Shown here: positions 41,932 through 51,984 of the stretch, piece after piece
Numbering within the stretch: position 1 is the first letter of the stretch
Layout: each line of letters starts with the position of its first letter
Assembly: GCF_900109225.1 (NCBI RefSeq)
Contig: NZ_FNZK01000015.1
Coordinates: 62,001 to 126,000 of the forward strand
Origin: Propionispira arboris
GTDB taxonomy: Bacteria > Bacillota > Negativicutes > Selenomonadales > Selenomonadaceae
Direction: 5' to 3'
DNA: 64,000 nt
The notes under the pieces: model-generated
The model's input: only the letters and a program-made list of their open reading frames with translations
Told to the model about the DNA's origin: nothing
The model's database searches: none
Made by a program: the position numbers and the translations under genes

Positions 41932-44160
41932 ATGAATGTTTGGGATGGTTTTAACAAAGGAAAATGGCAGAGCGAAATTGATGTACGAGATTTTATACAG
42001 ACAAACTATTTGCCTTATGATGGTGATGGGAGCTTTCTGACAGGACCGACAGATAAGACAAAAAAAGTTTGGGATACATGTACGGAGCTTTTAGCGGCAG
42101 AAAATAAAAAAGGTGGTGTTCTTGATGTCGATACGGCATTGGTTTCGACCGTCGTTTCACATAAACCAGGATACATCAATCGAGAAAATGAAGTCATTTT
42201 TGGTCTTCAGACGGAAGCACCCCTTAAACGAGGTCTTATTGTTAATGGTGGTCTACGTATGGCCGAACAAGCTTGTGAAGAATATGGATATAAACTAGAT
42301 AAGGAAATTGAAAACATCTATACCAATCATGTTACAACGCATAACCAGGCAGTTTTTGGCCTCTATACACCAGAAATGCGCCGCGCGCGCTCGCTGGGTC
42401 TGCTGACAGGACTTCCCGATGCCTATGGACGTGGTCGCATCATCGGTGATTATCGCCGCGTTGCTCTCTATGGTGTAAATTATCTGATTGCACAGAAACA
42501 AAAAGACAAAGATGAGGTTTTTGTTTCACCTATGTTAGAAGAAACAATGCGAACTCGTGATGAAATTTCGCAGCAGATTAAAGCGTTAAAAGACTTGATT
42601 GAACTGGGTAAGTCCTATGGATTTGATATCTCTCTGCCAGCTAAAAATGCGACAGAAGCGGTGCAGTGGATTTATTTTGGTTATTTGGCGGCCATTAAAG
42701 AACAAAATGGTGCAGCGATGTCAATTGGCAGGACTTCGACCTTTTTAGATATTTATATTACTCGTGATTTAGCGGCGGGTATTCTTACGGAAGCTGGGGC
42801 TCAAGAAATTATCGATCAGTTTGTGATTAAGCTTCGTTTAGCGCGCATGCTCCGGACACCAGAGTACAATGAACTTTTTGCTGGTGATCCATTATGGGTT
42901 ACCGAATCAATCGGCGGCATCGGACAGGATGGACGTTCTTTAGTAACGAAAAATTCTTATCGAATGCTTCATACCCTATATAATCTTGGTCCGGCACCTG
43001 AACCAAATTTAACGGTTCTCTGGTCAGATCGCTTACCGGAAAACTTCAAGAAATTTGCGGCAAAAGTTTCAGTAAAGACCAGTGCCATCCAATATGAAAA
43101 CGATGAAGTGATGCGTGATGTCTATGGTGATGATTATGGTATTACTTGCTGTGTATCTGCAATGAAACTCGGGAAAATGATGCAGTTTTTTGGCGCTCGG
43201 GCGAATTTGGCTAAATCTTTGTTGCTTTCCATCAATGGAGGGAAGGATGAAAAGACAGATAAACAGCTCGCACCAGTAATGCCAATTCCAGAAGGGGAAT
43301 ATCTGGATTATGAAGTTGTTCGCAAAAATTATTCGGAAGTTTTAGCCTGGTTGGCTGGACTCTATGTGAATACGATGAATGTAATCCATTACTCACATGA
43401 TCGTCATGCGTATGAAGCAGGGCAGATGGCGTTGCATGATAGTAAAATCGAACGCCTGATGGCTTTTGGTGTAGCGGGTCTTTCGGTGGCCATTGATTCT
43501 TTGAGTGCAATTCGTTATGCAAAAGTAAAACCAATCCGTAATGAGGCAGGTGTCGCTGTTGATTTTGTCGTAGCGGGAGATTTCCCTAAATACGGAAATA
43601 ATGATGAACGTGTTGATTCACTGGCCACAGAAATTACCCATGAATTTATTACGGAACTTAGAAAACATCCGGCATATCGTCAGGCGAAGCATACTTTATC
43701 GGTATTGACGATCACATCGAATGTCATGTACGGCAAAAAAACAGGATCGACACCAGATGGTCGAAAAGCAGGAGAGCCACTGGCTCCGGGTGCTAATCCA
43801 ATGCATGGTCGCGATACCAATGGGGCACTGGCTGCAATGCGATCGGTGGCAAATATTTCATACGATGATTGTCGAGATGGTATTTCATATACATTTTCGA
43901 TTGTGCCGGGGGCGCTAGGAAAAACAGAAACGGCTCGAATCAATAACCTGTCAGCACTATTGGATGGTTATTCAAAATACAGAGCGCATCATATTAATAT
44001 CAATGTTTTTGATCGGGAACTGCTTGTGGCAGCGATGAAAGAACCAGAAAAATATCCACAACTGACAATCCGCGTATCAGGTTATGCCGTGCATTTTGTC
44101 AAATTGAGTCAGGCTCATCAGTTGGAAGTCATTAGCCGTACTTTTTATGAAGCTGTATAA
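41932..44160 (+). CDS. pflB: Formate acetyltransferase (pyruvate formate-lyase)
   Basis: Glycyl-radical enzyme that converts pyruvate and CoA to acetyl-CoA and formate under anaerobic conditions. The 742-residue length is that of true PFL. The catalytic cysteine pair is Cys406-Cys407 ([13 protein letters not shown]). The radical glycine is Gly717 ([10 protein letters not shown]), close to the C-terminus as expected. ATG 41932 follows GGAGGT. The activating enzyme is the next gene. Formate made here also supplies one-carbon units for purine synthesis, which explains control by a ZTP riboswitch. Confidence 0.97.
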   Translation: MNVWDGFNKGKWQSEIDVRDFIQTNYLPYDGDGSFLTGPTDKTKKVWDTCTELLAAENKKGGVLDVDTALVSTVVSHKPGYINRENEVIFGLQTEAPLKRGLIVNGGLRMAEQACEEYGYKLDKEIENIYTNHVTTHNQAVFGLYTPEMRRARSLGLLTGLPDAYGRGRIIGDYRRVALYGVNYLIAQKQKDKDEVFVSPMLEETMRTRDEISQQIKALKDLIELGKSYGFDISLPAKNATEAVQWIYFGYLAAIKEQNGAAMSIGRTSTFLDIYITRDLAAGILTEAGAQEIIDQFVIKLRLARMLRTPEYNELFAGDPLWVTESIGGIGQDGRSLVTKNSYRMLHTLYNLGPAPEPNLTVLWSDRLPENFKKFAAKVSVKTSAIQYENDEVMRDVYGDDYGITCCVSAMKLGKMMQFFGARANLAKSLLLSINGGKDEKTDKQLAPVMPIPEGEYLDYEVVRKNYSEVLAWLAGLYVNTMNVIHYSHDRHAYEAGQMALHDSKIERLMAFGVAGLSVAIDSLSAIRYAKVKPIRNEAGVAVDFVVAGDFPKYGNNDERVDSLATEITHEFITELRKHPAYRQAKHTLSVLTITSNVMYGKKTGSTPDGRKAGEPLAPGANPMHGRDTNGALAAMRSVANISYDDCRDGISYTFSIVPGALGKTETARINNLSALLDGYSKYRAHHININVFDRELLVAAMKEPEKYPQLTIRVSGYAVHFVKLSQAHQLEVISRTFYEAV

Positions 44161-44169
44161 GCGGGTGGT

Positions 44170-44907
44170 ATGATGATTGGCTATTATCACTCGAAAGAAA
44201 CGTTTGGTACAGTGGACGGAGAGGGTATTCGTTATGTGCTTTTTTTGGCAGGGTGTGGGCTCGGCTGCGCGTTTTGTCACAATCCTGATACTTGGATCAA
44301 GGGTGAACGATCAATAACGGTCGAGGCGACACTCAAGGATATAAATCAGTATCGGAATTTTTATGATGCTTCCGGTGGGGGCTTTACTGCTAGTGGTGGA
44401 GAACCGCTTTTGCAGCCGAACTTTGTAACAGACCTTTTTGCCGCCTGTCAGAAAGATGGTATCCATACAACCTTGGACACGGCTGGATTTTGTAAAACGG
44501 AAGCACTTTTGCAAGTTTTACCTTATACAGACCATGTTCTGTTTTCACTGAAAGCGATTGATCATAAATTGCATCGAAAGCTTACTCTGGCTGATTCTAA
44601 TGAGGCTATAATCCGCAATCTGCGTTATATTGCTGAACATAAACCGGTAACCGTGCGCTATGTTGTTATCCCTCAGGTTACTGATGATGCAGAATCAATA
44701 AAGAAGCTTATCGAATTGCTGCATTCTATTAAAAATGTACAGCTAAAAGTAGATGTATTGCCCTACCATTTTATGGGCGCTTATAAATGGAATGAATTAG
44801 GTATGGTCTATAAGCTGGAAGGTGTTCCAGCGGCGACCTCTACTGATGTAAAACGGGTTTCAGATATGCTGCTGACGGCAAATATACCACTCCAATATCC
44901 AAAATAA
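44170..44907 (+). CDS. pflA: Pyruvate formate-lyase activating enzyme
   Basis: Radical-SAM enzyme that creates the glycyl radical on PflB. The 245-residue protein has the CxxxCxxC cluster motif as Cys29, Cys33 and Cys36 (AGCGLGCAFCHNPDTW) and the SAM-binding GGEP motif in FTASGGEPLLQP. The start is either ATG 44170 or ATG 44173; the second has better SD spacing. It lies nine bases after pflB and is followed by a terminator. Confidence 0.96.
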   Translation: MMIGYYHSKETFGTVDGEGIRYVLFLAGCGLGCAFCHNPDTWIKGERSITVEATLKDINQYRNFYDASGGGFTASGGEPLLQPNFVTDLFAACQKDGIHTTLDTAGFCKTEALLQVLPYTDHVLFSLKAIDHKLHRKLTLADSNEAIIRNLRYIAEHKPVTVRYVVIPQVTDDAESIKKLIELLHSIKNVQLKVDVLPYHFMGAYKWNELGMVYKLEGVPAATSTDVKRVSDMLLTANIPLQYPK

Positions 44908-44950
44908 AAAAAGGTGCAGTCTGGAAATTTTATTCTAGAGTGCACCTTTT
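44905..44950. terminator. Bidirectional terminator between pflA and the histidine kinase
   Basis: AAAAGGTGCA and TGCACCTTTT with an inner CTGGAAA/TTCTAG extension; A/T tracts on both sides. Confidence 0.9.
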
Positions 44951-44955
44951 GCATT

Positions 44956-46095
44956 TTAGGTAGTGGCATGGATCGTTTCAAGCGGCAGTAGTACTTCAAA
45001 TGTTGTTCCGACACCAAGGGAGCTGGTCACATAGATATCACCGCCGTGGTTTTCAGCCATATGTTTTGCTACGGCAAGACCAAGTCCGGAGCCACCGCTT
45101 TTGCGATCACGTGATTTTTCACCGCGATAAAAGTGATCAAAAATATGTGGCAGATCTTCGGGATTGATACCAGGTCCATTATCTTTGATGGAAATGCAAA
45201 CCCAGCGTTGTCCGGCCATCGTGCGTCGCTGTGTTTTAACTTGGACTTGACTGCCAATAGGAGAATAGCGAATTCCGTTCAATAGAATATTATAAAAAAC
45301 CTGATGGATTCGTTCAATGTCGAGTTCCAGATTAGGAATATTTTTTGCGAAATCGGCATGTAAATCAATGGATTTTTTATCGCTAAGCGGTTTTAAGACA
45401 CGCAAACTGCGTCCAACAACTTGATTGATATTACAGGGAACTTTTTGCAAGTGAAGCTGATAGACTTCCGCCAGTGACAAATCATGCAGTTCCTTAATCA
45501 GGTGATTGAGATGGACAGCTTCTTCGTGTAAAGAACGCAGTTGCTCATCACTTGGTTCAATGATACCATCAAGCATACCTTCCAGATTCCCTTGGATGAT
45601 AGCGAGTGGGGTTTTGAGCTCGTGCGAAATATTTGCTTGCAGTTGTTTGTTTACTTTATCATTTTTAGCCAGTGATTTTGACATGCGATTGAAGCTGTCC
45701 GCTAAACAGCCCACTTCGTCATTGGTTTCGACATTGACATTTTGATAAAGATGCCCTTTGGCGATTCTTTCCGTTGCTTTACTGAGTTTACATAATGGGT
45801 CCGTTATGGTGCGAGCTAGAGCATATCCGGCAATGATTGCAACTAACGATACCGCAATGGCTGCCATGCGAAATGATTCACGAAAGCCGTCCAGAAAATC
45901 TTGTTCCGGACCATTTATCGTGCTGAAGTCTATCGAGGCATTAGCCAGAGCAGCACCTTTGACGCGTAGATATTCATGAAACAAAGTTGTGATTTGGCTG
46001 TGACCAATATAACATAAAATAAAGATAGTGGCTAACACTAACAGAAATGTTAAGCCAGCAATTTTAGTTGTAATGGACATATAGGTTTTATACAT
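44956..46095 (-). CDS. Two-component sensor histidine kinase
   Basis: A 379-residue HAMP-type membrane kinase. TM1 is about 10-32 and TM2 about 76-96, with a short extracytoplasmic loop of about 45 residues. HAMP follows (about 97-150), then HisKA with phospho-accepting His158 (ANISHELKTPLAI), and HATPase with the N-box NGIRYSP, DNGPGI and SGLGLAVAK. The short sensor loop suggests sensing in or at the membrane, as in BaeS/WalK-like kinases; the signal is unknown. ATG 46095 is two bases after the response regulator stop, so both are made from one transcript. Confidence 0.94.
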   Translation of the reverse strand: MYKTYMSITTKIAGLTFLLVLATIFILCYIGHSQITTLFHEYLRVKGAALANASIDFSTINGPEQDFLDGFRESFRMAAIAVSLVAIIAGYALARTITDPLCKLSKATERIAKGHLYQNVNVETNDEVGCLADSFNRMSKSLAKNDKVNKQLQANISHELKTPLAIIQGNLEGMLDGIIEPSDEQLRSLHEEAVHLNHLIKELHDLSLAEVYQLHLQKVPCNINQVVGRSLRVLKPLSDKKSIDLHADFAKNIPNLELDIERIHQVFYNILLNGIRYSPIGSQVQVKTQRRTMAGQRWVCISIKDNGPGINPEDLPHIFDHFYRGEKSRDRKSGGSGLGLAVAKHMAENHGGDIYVTSSLGVGTTFEVLLPLETIHATT

Positions 46096-46097
46096 GT

Positions 46098-46787
46098 TTA
46101 TTCACCTGCAAACTTATAGCCAATGCCGTAGACGGTTACAATATGTTTTGGCTTTTTACTATCTTCTTCTAATTTATGACGAAGGTTTTTAATATGTGCA
46201 TCAACCGTTCGTTCATACCCTTCATAGGCAAAATCTTGTATTTGTTCGATTAATTGCAGTCGGCTGAAAACTTTTCCGGGGTTTTGGACAAGAATTTCAA
46301 GCAGTTTAAATTCAGTTGGTGTCAGTTCTAAGGGGTGTTCGTTATTTAGGACAAGGTGACGTGCCAGATCAATTTTTAATGGACCGGATTGTATCCATTG
46401 TTCCTGTGTGCCGGTTTCACGATACGTACGTCGGAGAATTGCCTTGGCACGGGCAACGACTTCTTTAGGGCTGAATGGTTTCGTAACATAGTCATCCGCA
46501 CCGAGTTCAAGACCAACAAGTCGGTCACTTTCTTCATCGCGGGCTGTCAGCATAAGGATTGGCAAGTCACTTTGCTGGCGGATTTTTTTACAGACTTCCC
46601 AGCCATCTAATCCGGGCAGCATCAAATCCAAGATCATGATATCAATATGTTTTTCTTGAATAGATTTTATAGCATCTAAGCCATTACTGTTGGTATGGAC
46701 AAGAAAATTGTTTTTTTCGAAATAGGCTTTAAGTAATTGGACGATTTTATCATCATCGTCGACAATGAGGACGGAATATGGAGGCAT
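46098..46787 (-). CDS. OmpR-family response regulator
   Basis: A 229-residue regulator: receiver domain (about 1-120) with acidic pocket at Asp11/Asp12, phospho-acceptor Asp54 (IMILDLMLPG) and Lys in VTKPFSP; winged-helix DNA-binding domain (about 130-228) with ELTPTEFKLLEIL and ERTVDAHIKNLRHKL. ATG 46787 is preferred to the longer frame because AAAGGA lies nine bases upstream. It heads the leftward regulator-kinase operon. Targets are not evident; the neighbours are metabolic. Confidence 0.95.
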   Translation of the reverse strand: MPPYSVLIVDDDDKIVQLLKAYFEKNNFLVHTNSNGLDAIKSIQEKHIDIMILDLMLPGLDGWEVCKKIRQQSDLPILMLTARDEESDRLVGLELGADDYVTKPFSPKEVVARAKAILRRTYRETGTQEQWIQSGPLKIDLARHLVLNNEHPLELTPTEFKLLEILVQNPGKVFSRLQLIEQIQDFAYEGYERTVDAHIKNLRHKLEEDSKKPKHIVTVYGIGYKFAGE

Positions 46788-46930
46788 AAAGAAAATTCCT
46801 TTCTTAATTTGAAGTCTGTCAAAATGCTTTTTCAGTGCATAATAGCTTACTTTTATAATACGCAAATAATGTGAAGATGTTATGAAGAACTTTTGAAGAC
46901 AATATACGTTTTTGTGGCGTTTGTTTTATA

Positions 46931-46962
46931 TAAAAAAACGAGAGCATATATTTGCTCTCGCT
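46931..46962 (-). terminator. Terminator after the M20 peptidase gene at 46972
   Basis: CGAGAGCA and TGCTCTCG form an 8-bp stem; on the minus strand it is followed by a run of seven T residues. Confidence 0.88.
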
Positions 46963-46971
46963 GCTTATTTT

Positions 46972-48099
46972 TTAATCGCGTACCTGAGCTGTGTCTTTTA
47001 TAATTTGCAGCACCCAGGCAGCAGATGAATATAAATCTTCTTCAATGATATATTCATTGGTGGTATGGGCTTTTTCCATGCCGACACCAAGCACGATGGC
47101 GGGAATGCCATATTTATTTAAGACGTTTGCATCGCTGCCGCCACCGGATGTCGTCAGTTCAACTTGCAGTCCAAGTTTGTTGGCAGCGGTTGCCGCAATG
47201 GAAATGCCTTGCGAGTTTTTGTCTAGTACATAGGGACCATAATCTTTTTGAATCTCAATATCAAGTGCTGCACCGGCTGCCTCAGTTTCGTTTTTGAAAA
47301 TATCGCATATTTGCGTTGTGAGTTCATCCAGTTTTAGTTGATTTCGGCTGCGTGCTTCACAGACGATTTCTACAAGATCAGCTACAATGTTGGTTGCCTG
47401 TCCACCTTGAATGGTACCAACATTGCAGGTCGTCTCTGCATCAATTCGTCCTTGTGGCAGCTTGGCAAGGCTTTTTCCGGCGGTAACGATGGCATTGATT
47501 CCATTTTCTGGGGAAATGCCAGCGTGTGCTGCTTTGCCATGTATTTTAATAAAAATTTTATTTTTGCCAGGAGCTTCCGTTATGATTTTTCCTGGACGGC
47601 CGCTTGAATCTAATGTATAACCAAAATCAGCATGCAATAAATTGCGATTGACATGTTTTACACCCAATACGCCGCCTTCTTCGGCTGCAGTGAAAAGAAC
47701 TTGGATGTTACCGTGAAGAAGGTTTTCTTCTTTAATAAGCCGAAGGGCTTCTAAGATGGCGGTGATGCCGGCCTTGTCGTCCGCACCGAGAATCGTCGTT
47801 CCATCGGAAGTGATGATGCCGTCAATGATTTGTGGTTTCACAGGGCTGCACGGCTCAACACAATCCATGTGTGCGGTGAAGATGATGGTGGGGAGTCCGG
47901 GCATATTTCCTTCAAAAGTGGCAATTAGATTGCCACAGCTGCCATTGATTTTTTCTCCGGCATTGTCTTCGATCACTTGACCACCTAAATCTGTTAGGCG
48001 TTTGCTGAGTAGATTGCCAATTTCTCTTTCTTGGCGAGTAGAGCATTTAATTTGTACGAGCTCAAAAAATTCGGCTAATACACGTTTTCGATGAATCAT
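46972..48099 (-). CDS. M20 family metallopeptidase (PepT-like)
   Basis: A 375-residue zinc exopeptidase of the tripeptidase T-like group. Zinc-ligand motifs: IFTAHMDCVEP (His and Asp), GADDKAGI (bridging Asp), TAAEEGGVLG (catalytic Glu plus ligand Glu), and a C-terminal His in EKAHTTNEYI. The dimerisation lid with KIHGKAAHAGISPENG lies near 185-300. It probably trims small peptides in the cytosol. ATG 48099 has GGAGGC upstream. It is transcribed alone. Confidence 0.9.
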   Translation of the reverse strand: MIHRKRVLAEFFELVQIKCSTRQEREIGNLLSKRLTDLGGQVIEDNAGEKINGSCGNLIATFEGNMPGLPTIIFTAHMDCVEPCSPVKPQIIDGIITSDGTTILGADDKAGITAILEALRLIKEENLLHGNIQVLFTAAEEGGVLGVKHVNRNLLHADFGYTLDSSGRPGKIITEAPGKNKIFIKIHGKAAHAGISPENGINAIVTAGKSLAKLPQGRIDAETTCNVGTIQGGQATNIVADLVEIVCEARSRNQLKLDELTTQICDIFKNETEAAGAALDIEIQKDYGPYVLDKNSQGISIAATAANKLGLQVELTTSGGGSDANVLNKYGIPAIVLGVGMEKAHTTNEYIIEEDLYSSAAWVLQIIKDTAQVRD

Positions 48100-48486
48100 A
48101 AAAAGCCTCCTAAAAAAATATGCAGTGTGCTTTGTGTGAAGCCGTCTTCACAGGGATACGATTGGTTTTTGTGAGAGAAATTTATAAATTTTCCGTTTTC
48201 CTATACAGTGGAATAAATAAGCACTTCTCTATACGGCTTATGAAATCCTGCACTGGTTATTTTTTTGTGTTCTGTCTACTGGAACAAAATGTCGTAAGGT
48301 ATTGCATTTCAAGTCTGTATCATCTAAAATGAGAAAAGACTACAAAAATAGTTCAATTAAAAATTTCGAACATGTGAACAGAAAATTTAGGTTTTCTGTT
48401 CATTTTACAATACCGTTTTTTGTGGCGGTTGTTTAAGATAAATGTAAGTGAGTTGTCTCTATATTAAAAATAAGGTGGAATATGTT
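48100..48486. other. Gap between the M20 gene and ychF, with one strong hairpin
   Basis: No credible gene. A perfect inverted repeat TGAACAGAAAA/TTTTCTGTTCA at 48375-48405 is followed by TTTTAC and could terminate a transcript entering from the left, although no gene lies there. It may mark a small RNA or be part of ychF regulation. Confidence 0.4.
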
Positions 48487-49593
48487 TTGAGTAATTTAGA
48501 AGTAGGTATTGTTGGGCTGCCAAATGTAGGAAAAAGTACACTTTTTAATGCGATTACAAAAGCGGGGGCGGAAGCGGCGAATTATCCTTTCTGTACGATT
48601 GAACCCAATATTGGCGTTGTTGATGTACCGGATGTCAGACTTCAGGTTTTGCATGAAATGTATAATTCAAAAAAAACGACACCAGCATCGGTTCGTTTTG
48701 TTGATATTGCAGGGCTTGTAAAAGGTGCTGCACAGGGTGAAGGGCTGGGAAATAAATTTTTGGCGCATATCCGCCAGGTGGATGCTGTAGCACAGGTTGT
48801 GCGCTGTTTTGTCGACTCCAATATTACCCATGTTGAAGGATCAATCGATCCCCTGCGTGATATTGAAATCATCAATACGGAATTGTGTCTGGCTGATTTG
48901 GAAACGCTGGACAAACGATTGGACCGTTTAGCCAAAATTGCTCGCAGTGGCAATAAGGATGCGAAAGTCGAAGAAAATGTACTTCTTCGTATCAAAGAAG
49001 TTTTACAAGAAGCACAACCAGCTCGTCGTGTTGAAATGACGGAAGAAGAAGTGACGATGGTTCGCGAACTACATTTGCTGACACTAAAACCAACTTTATT
49101 TATTGCCAATGTTGCGGAAGATGAAGTGGTAACGGCGGAAACCGAGAATGAATATGTGCAGAAAGTAAAACAATATGCTACTGAAGAAGGTGCAGAAGTC
49201 GTTGTTATTTCGGCAAAAGTTGAATCTGAAATTGCTGAACTGGATGGCGATGATGCAAAGATGTTTTTAGAAGAACTGGGGCTTGAAGAATCTGGCTTGA
49301 CTAAATTGATCAAGGCTTCTTTTAAATTACTTGGCCTTTTGACCTTTATGACGTCAGGTCCTGACGAATGTCGTGCGTGGACTATTACACAAGGTACAAA
49401 GGCACCGCAGGCTGCCGGGAAAATCCATACGGATATTGAACGTGGTTTCATTCGAGCTGAAATCGTATCCTATGATGATTTGATTGCTGCGGGCAGTAAT
49501 GCAGCGGCTCGGGAAAAAGGTCAAGTTCGTCTTGAGGGAAAAGAGTATGTAATGCAAGACGGAGACGTAACTTATTTTAGATTCAACGTATAA
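48487..49593 (+). CDS. ychF: Redox-regulated ribosome-associated ATPase YchF
   Basis: OBG-family P-loop protein of 368 residues that binds ribosomes and prefers ATP. G1 is GLPNVGKST (about 10-18), G2-like NYPFCTIEPNIG, G3 VDIAGLVKGAAQGEGLG, and a C-terminal TGS-like domain from about 285. The TTG at 48487 has AGGTGGA seven bases before it and gives the usual length; an upstream frame adds 13 atypical residues. In Bacillus the orthologue lies between spo0J and rpsF, as it does here at larger distance. Confidence 0.95.
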   Translation: MSNLEVGIVGLPNVGKSTLFNAITKAGAEAANYPFCTIEPNIGVVDVPDVRLQVLHEMYNSKKTTPASVRFVDIAGLVKGAAQGEGLGNKFLAHIRQVDAVAQVVRCFVDSNITHVEGSIDPLRDIEIINTELCLADLETLDKRLDRLAKIARSGNKDAKVEENVLLRIKEVLQEAQPARRVEMTEEEVTMVRELHLLTLKPTLFIANVAEDEVVTAETENEYVQKVKQYATEEGAEVVVISAKVESEIAELDGDDAKMFLEELGLEESGLTKLIKASFKLLGLLTFMTSGPDECRAWTITQGTKAPQAAGKIHTDIERGFIRAEIVSYDDLIAAGSNAAAREKGQVRLEGKEYVMQDGDVTYFRFNV

Positions 49594-49604
49594 GTAAGAC
49601 AGAT

Positions 49605-49637
49605 AACGCATGGCAATAGGGTCATGCGTTGTTTTTT
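49605..49637 (+). terminator. Terminator after ychF
   Basis: AACGCATG and CATGCGTT form an 8-bp stem with a 10-base loop, followed by GTTTTTT. Confidence 0.9.
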
Positions 49638-49669
49638 ACATATTAATTTTACTGAAAAGAGGTCATGAT

Positions 49670-50116
49670 ATGAAATATTTTTTACAAGACATCAATGAAT
49701 TTTTAAATGCAAGAATCGATGCGGCGGTACTGCTTTTCCGTATCGTGATTGGCTGCATGTTTATGTGGCATGGGTTTCCCAAAATTACAGGCGGTGTTGA
49801 TGTCTGGACAGGGCTTGGGCAGTCTTTGGCCGTATTTGGCATTAGCGTTTTTCCAGTTTTTTTTGGCTTTATGTCTGGTGTCATTGAGTTTTTCGGAGGT
49901 TTGTTTCTTTTCTTAGGATTTTTTTATCGCTTTGCCTGCTTTTTTTTATTTGTCAATATGATGACTGCTTTCAGTACGCAGATGATGAGTGACAAAGGTT
50001 TAGCGAAAGCATCGCAATCCTTGGAAGATGGTTTTTCCTTTTTTGCGGCGATTGCAATTGGCCCGGGAAAGTATAGCTTGGATTATAAACTGAAATGGAT
50101 TCGCAATAAGTGGTAA
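49670..50116 (+). CDS. DoxX family membrane protein
   Basis: A 148-residue protein with four hydrophobic helices and the DoxX-family start AVLLFRIVIGCMFMWHGFPK. Members have been linked to quinone-coupled or thiosulfate oxidation and to stress membrane complexes, but many have no known role. ATG 49670 has AAGAGGT upstream; a start at 49610 lies inside the ychF terminator and is rejected. It stands alone between ychF and an MFS transporter on the same strand. Confidence 0.9.
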   Translation: MKYFLQDINEFLNARIDAAVLLFRIVIGCMFMWHGFPKITGGVDVWTGLGQSLAVFGISVFPVFFGFMSGVIEFFGGLFLFLGFFYRFACFFLFVNMMTAFSTQMMSDKGLAKASQSLEDGFSFFAAIAIGPGKYSLDYKLKWIRNKW

Positions 50117-50186
50117 TGATATTATTGGCTCAATACAGCATTTTTATTACAGAGAACCCTTTTAGATAAAACAAGGGGGTAAAAGC

Positions 50187-51530
50187 ATGTCACAGGCAAA
50201 TTTAATTTTTCTGACTGTTTTGACAACATCGTTTTTGGGACCTTTTATGGGCAGTTCTATCAATATAGCGATTCCGTCTATTGCGGAAACTTTCGTCTTC
50301 CCACCGGCGATGCTCAGCTGGGTTGTAACCGCATACCTTTTGGGATCTGTTGCCGTTTTGGTTCCATTTGGAAAACTGGCTGACAGCATAGGCCGAAAAA
50401 AAATTTATCAAAGCGGGCTTATTTGCTTGTTGGTAACGACCTGTTTAGCCGGTTTTTCTGTATCGCTGCCAATGCTGATCGTTTTTCGGTTATTGCAAGG
50501 ACTGTCCCTGGCGATGATTTTCAGTACGAGTATGGCCCTTTTAATTTCGGGGCATACGGCGCAGGATCGTGGTAAAGTGATTGGTTATTCAGCGGCAGCA
50601 ACCTATATGGGCCTATCGTTTGGACCGGTGATTGGTGGCTTGATTACGCAATATCTAGGCTGGCGGGCTATCTTTTTTTTTACAGCAGCGGGACTATTGG
50701 TGAGCCTCGTGGCAATCGTAAAAGTGAAAATAGAATGGTATGGCGTAAAAGGCGAAAAACTTGATGTTTTTGGCAGCTTTTTGTATTGCACTTCTAGTAT
50801 AGCTGTTTTATATGGATTATCAGCCTATGCGGTCAATCCTTGGGCGTTTGGTATTTTGGGGAGTGGGGTCTTACTGCTGGTGCTTTTTGTGTATGAACAG
50901 ACGAAAAGCCAACAACCTATTATTGAACTGTATTTGTTTCGCAATACAATTTTTGCTATGTCAAATTTGGCAGCAATGATCCACTATAGTTCAACGTTTG
51001 CCATTGGTTTTGTTTTGTCACTTTATCTGCAGCTTGTGAGAGGGTTTGATGCTTCAACGGCTGGGCTGATTTTGTTGATCCAACCACTTTTAATGGCAAT
51101 TTTTTCACCATGGGCGGGTACTTTGTCAGATAAAATTCAGCCACGTTTCGTAGCATCGGCGGGGATGTTTCTGACAATGCTGGGGTTGTTCTTTTTTACT
51201 TTTTTGACGCAGCAAACACCGATTTGGCTGCTTGGTCTAAATTTGATTCTCATAGGTATTGGTTTTGCGTTCTTTTCTTCACCGAATAGCAATGCAGTCA
51301 TGGGGGCTGTGGATCCACCGATTTATGGGGTGGCATCTTCGATCTTATCGGTGATGCGTCTGAGTGGACAGGCGCTCAGTATGGCGGTAGTGACGGTTAT
51401 ATTGTCACTCTATCCGCAGACGTCGGGGGTTTCTGCGACAGTGATGCTGCACAGTTTTACCGTGATTTTTGCCGTTCAGGCTTTTTGTTGTGCGTGTGGT
51501 GTCTTTGTCTCCTTAGCGCGAGGAACATAA
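50187..51530 (+). CDS. MFS drug/efflux transporter, DHA2-like
   Basis: A 447-residue transporter with about 14 hydrophobic segments. The loop 2-3 motif is GKLADSIGRKKIYQSG (G-x-L-a-D-x-x-G-r-k-x), and the TM5 motif C region, GLSFGPVIGGLITQYLGWRA, marks drug-proton antiporters of the EmrB/QacA (DHA2) group. Substrate unknown. AGGGGGT lies upstream of ATG 50187. No regulator gene is adjacent. Confidence 0.9.
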   Translation: MSQANLIFLTVLTTSFLGPFMGSSINIAIPSIAETFVFPPAMLSWVVTAYLLGSVAVLVPFGKLADSIGRKKIYQSGLICLLVTTCLAGFSVSLPMLIVFRLLQGLSLAMIFSTSMALLISGHTAQDRGKVIGYSAAATYMGLSFGPVIGGLITQYLGWRAIFFFTAAGLLVSLVAIVKVKIEWYGVKGEKLDVFGSFLYCTSSIAVLYGLSAYAVNPWAFGILGSGVLLLVLFVYEQTKSQQPIIELYLFRNTIFAMSNLAAMIHYSSTFAIGFVLSLYLQLVRGFDASTAGLILLIQPLLMAIFSPWAGTLSDKIQPRFVASAGMFLTMLGLFFFTFLTQQTPIWLLGLNLILIGIGFAFFSSPNSNAVMGAVDPPIYGVASSILSVMRLSGQALSMAVVTVILSLYPQTSGVSATVMLHSFTVIFAVQAFCCACGVFVSLARGT

Positions 51531-51548
51531 AAGTCTTTGTGAATTATC

Positions 51549-51577
51549 TTGCATCATGCGGCAATAAATGATATAAT
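51549..51577 (+). promoter_or_regulatory. Promoter of rpsF-ssb-rpsR
   Basis: TTGCAT at 51549-51554, 17 bases, TATAAT at 51572-51577. Confidence 0.72.
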
Positions 51578-51620
51578 CATTTAGTCATAAGACAGTTAGG
51601 TTTCAAAATACAATTTTGGG

Positions 51621-51667
51621 CCTTCCCTGCTCCTGAAATATAGGAGCCATTAGTCCAGAGAGGGAGG
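51621..51667 (+). promoter_or_regulatory. S6:S18-type leader hairpin masking the rpsF SD
   Basis: CCTTCCCT (51621-51628) pairs with AGGGAGG (51661-51667), which is the rpsF SD. Inside it GCTCCT pairs with AGGAGC. The position and layout fit the known S6:S18-binding autoregulatory leader of rpsF operons. Confidence 0.65.
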
Positions 51668-51674
51668 TGATTTC

Positions 51675-51959
51675 GTGAGAAAGTACGAAGTCATATTCAT
51701 TGTTAAACCAATTGAAGAAGAAGCAACAAACGCTGTAATTGAAAAATTCGCTAATTTGATTGCTGCCAATGGTGGTACGGTTGACAAAGAAGATCGTTGG
51801 GGCAAAAAACATCTTGCATATGAAATTAAAGACCATGCAGATGGTTTCTATTGCTTATTCTACGCTACATGTGATCCAGCATGCGTTGCTGAAATTGATC
51901 GTGTAATGAAGATTACTGACGAAATTTTAAAACATATGATCATTAAAGAAGAAGAATAA
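51675..51959 (+). CDS. rpsF: 30S ribosomal protein S6
   Basis: A 94-residue S6 protein of the small subunit platform, partner of S18. It starts MRKYEVIFIVKP and has the typical VDKEDRWGKKHLAYEIKD segment and C-terminal KITDEILKHMI. GTG 51675 is preceded by GGAGGTGAT. First gene of the rpsF-ssb-rpsR operon. The leader hairpin probably lets S6:S18 repress translation. Confidence 0.98.
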   Translation: MRKYEVIFIVKPIEEEATNAVIEKFANLIAANGGTVDKEDRWGKKHLAYEIKDHADGFYCLFYATCDPACVAEIDRVMKITDEILKHMIIKEEE

Positions 51960-51984
51960 TAATAAAGCCAGGGAGGAACTTACC

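Noticed and set aside
48120-48332. A 70-residue frame before ychF
   Set aside because: No SD, odd composition and no family resemblance; left as non-coding.
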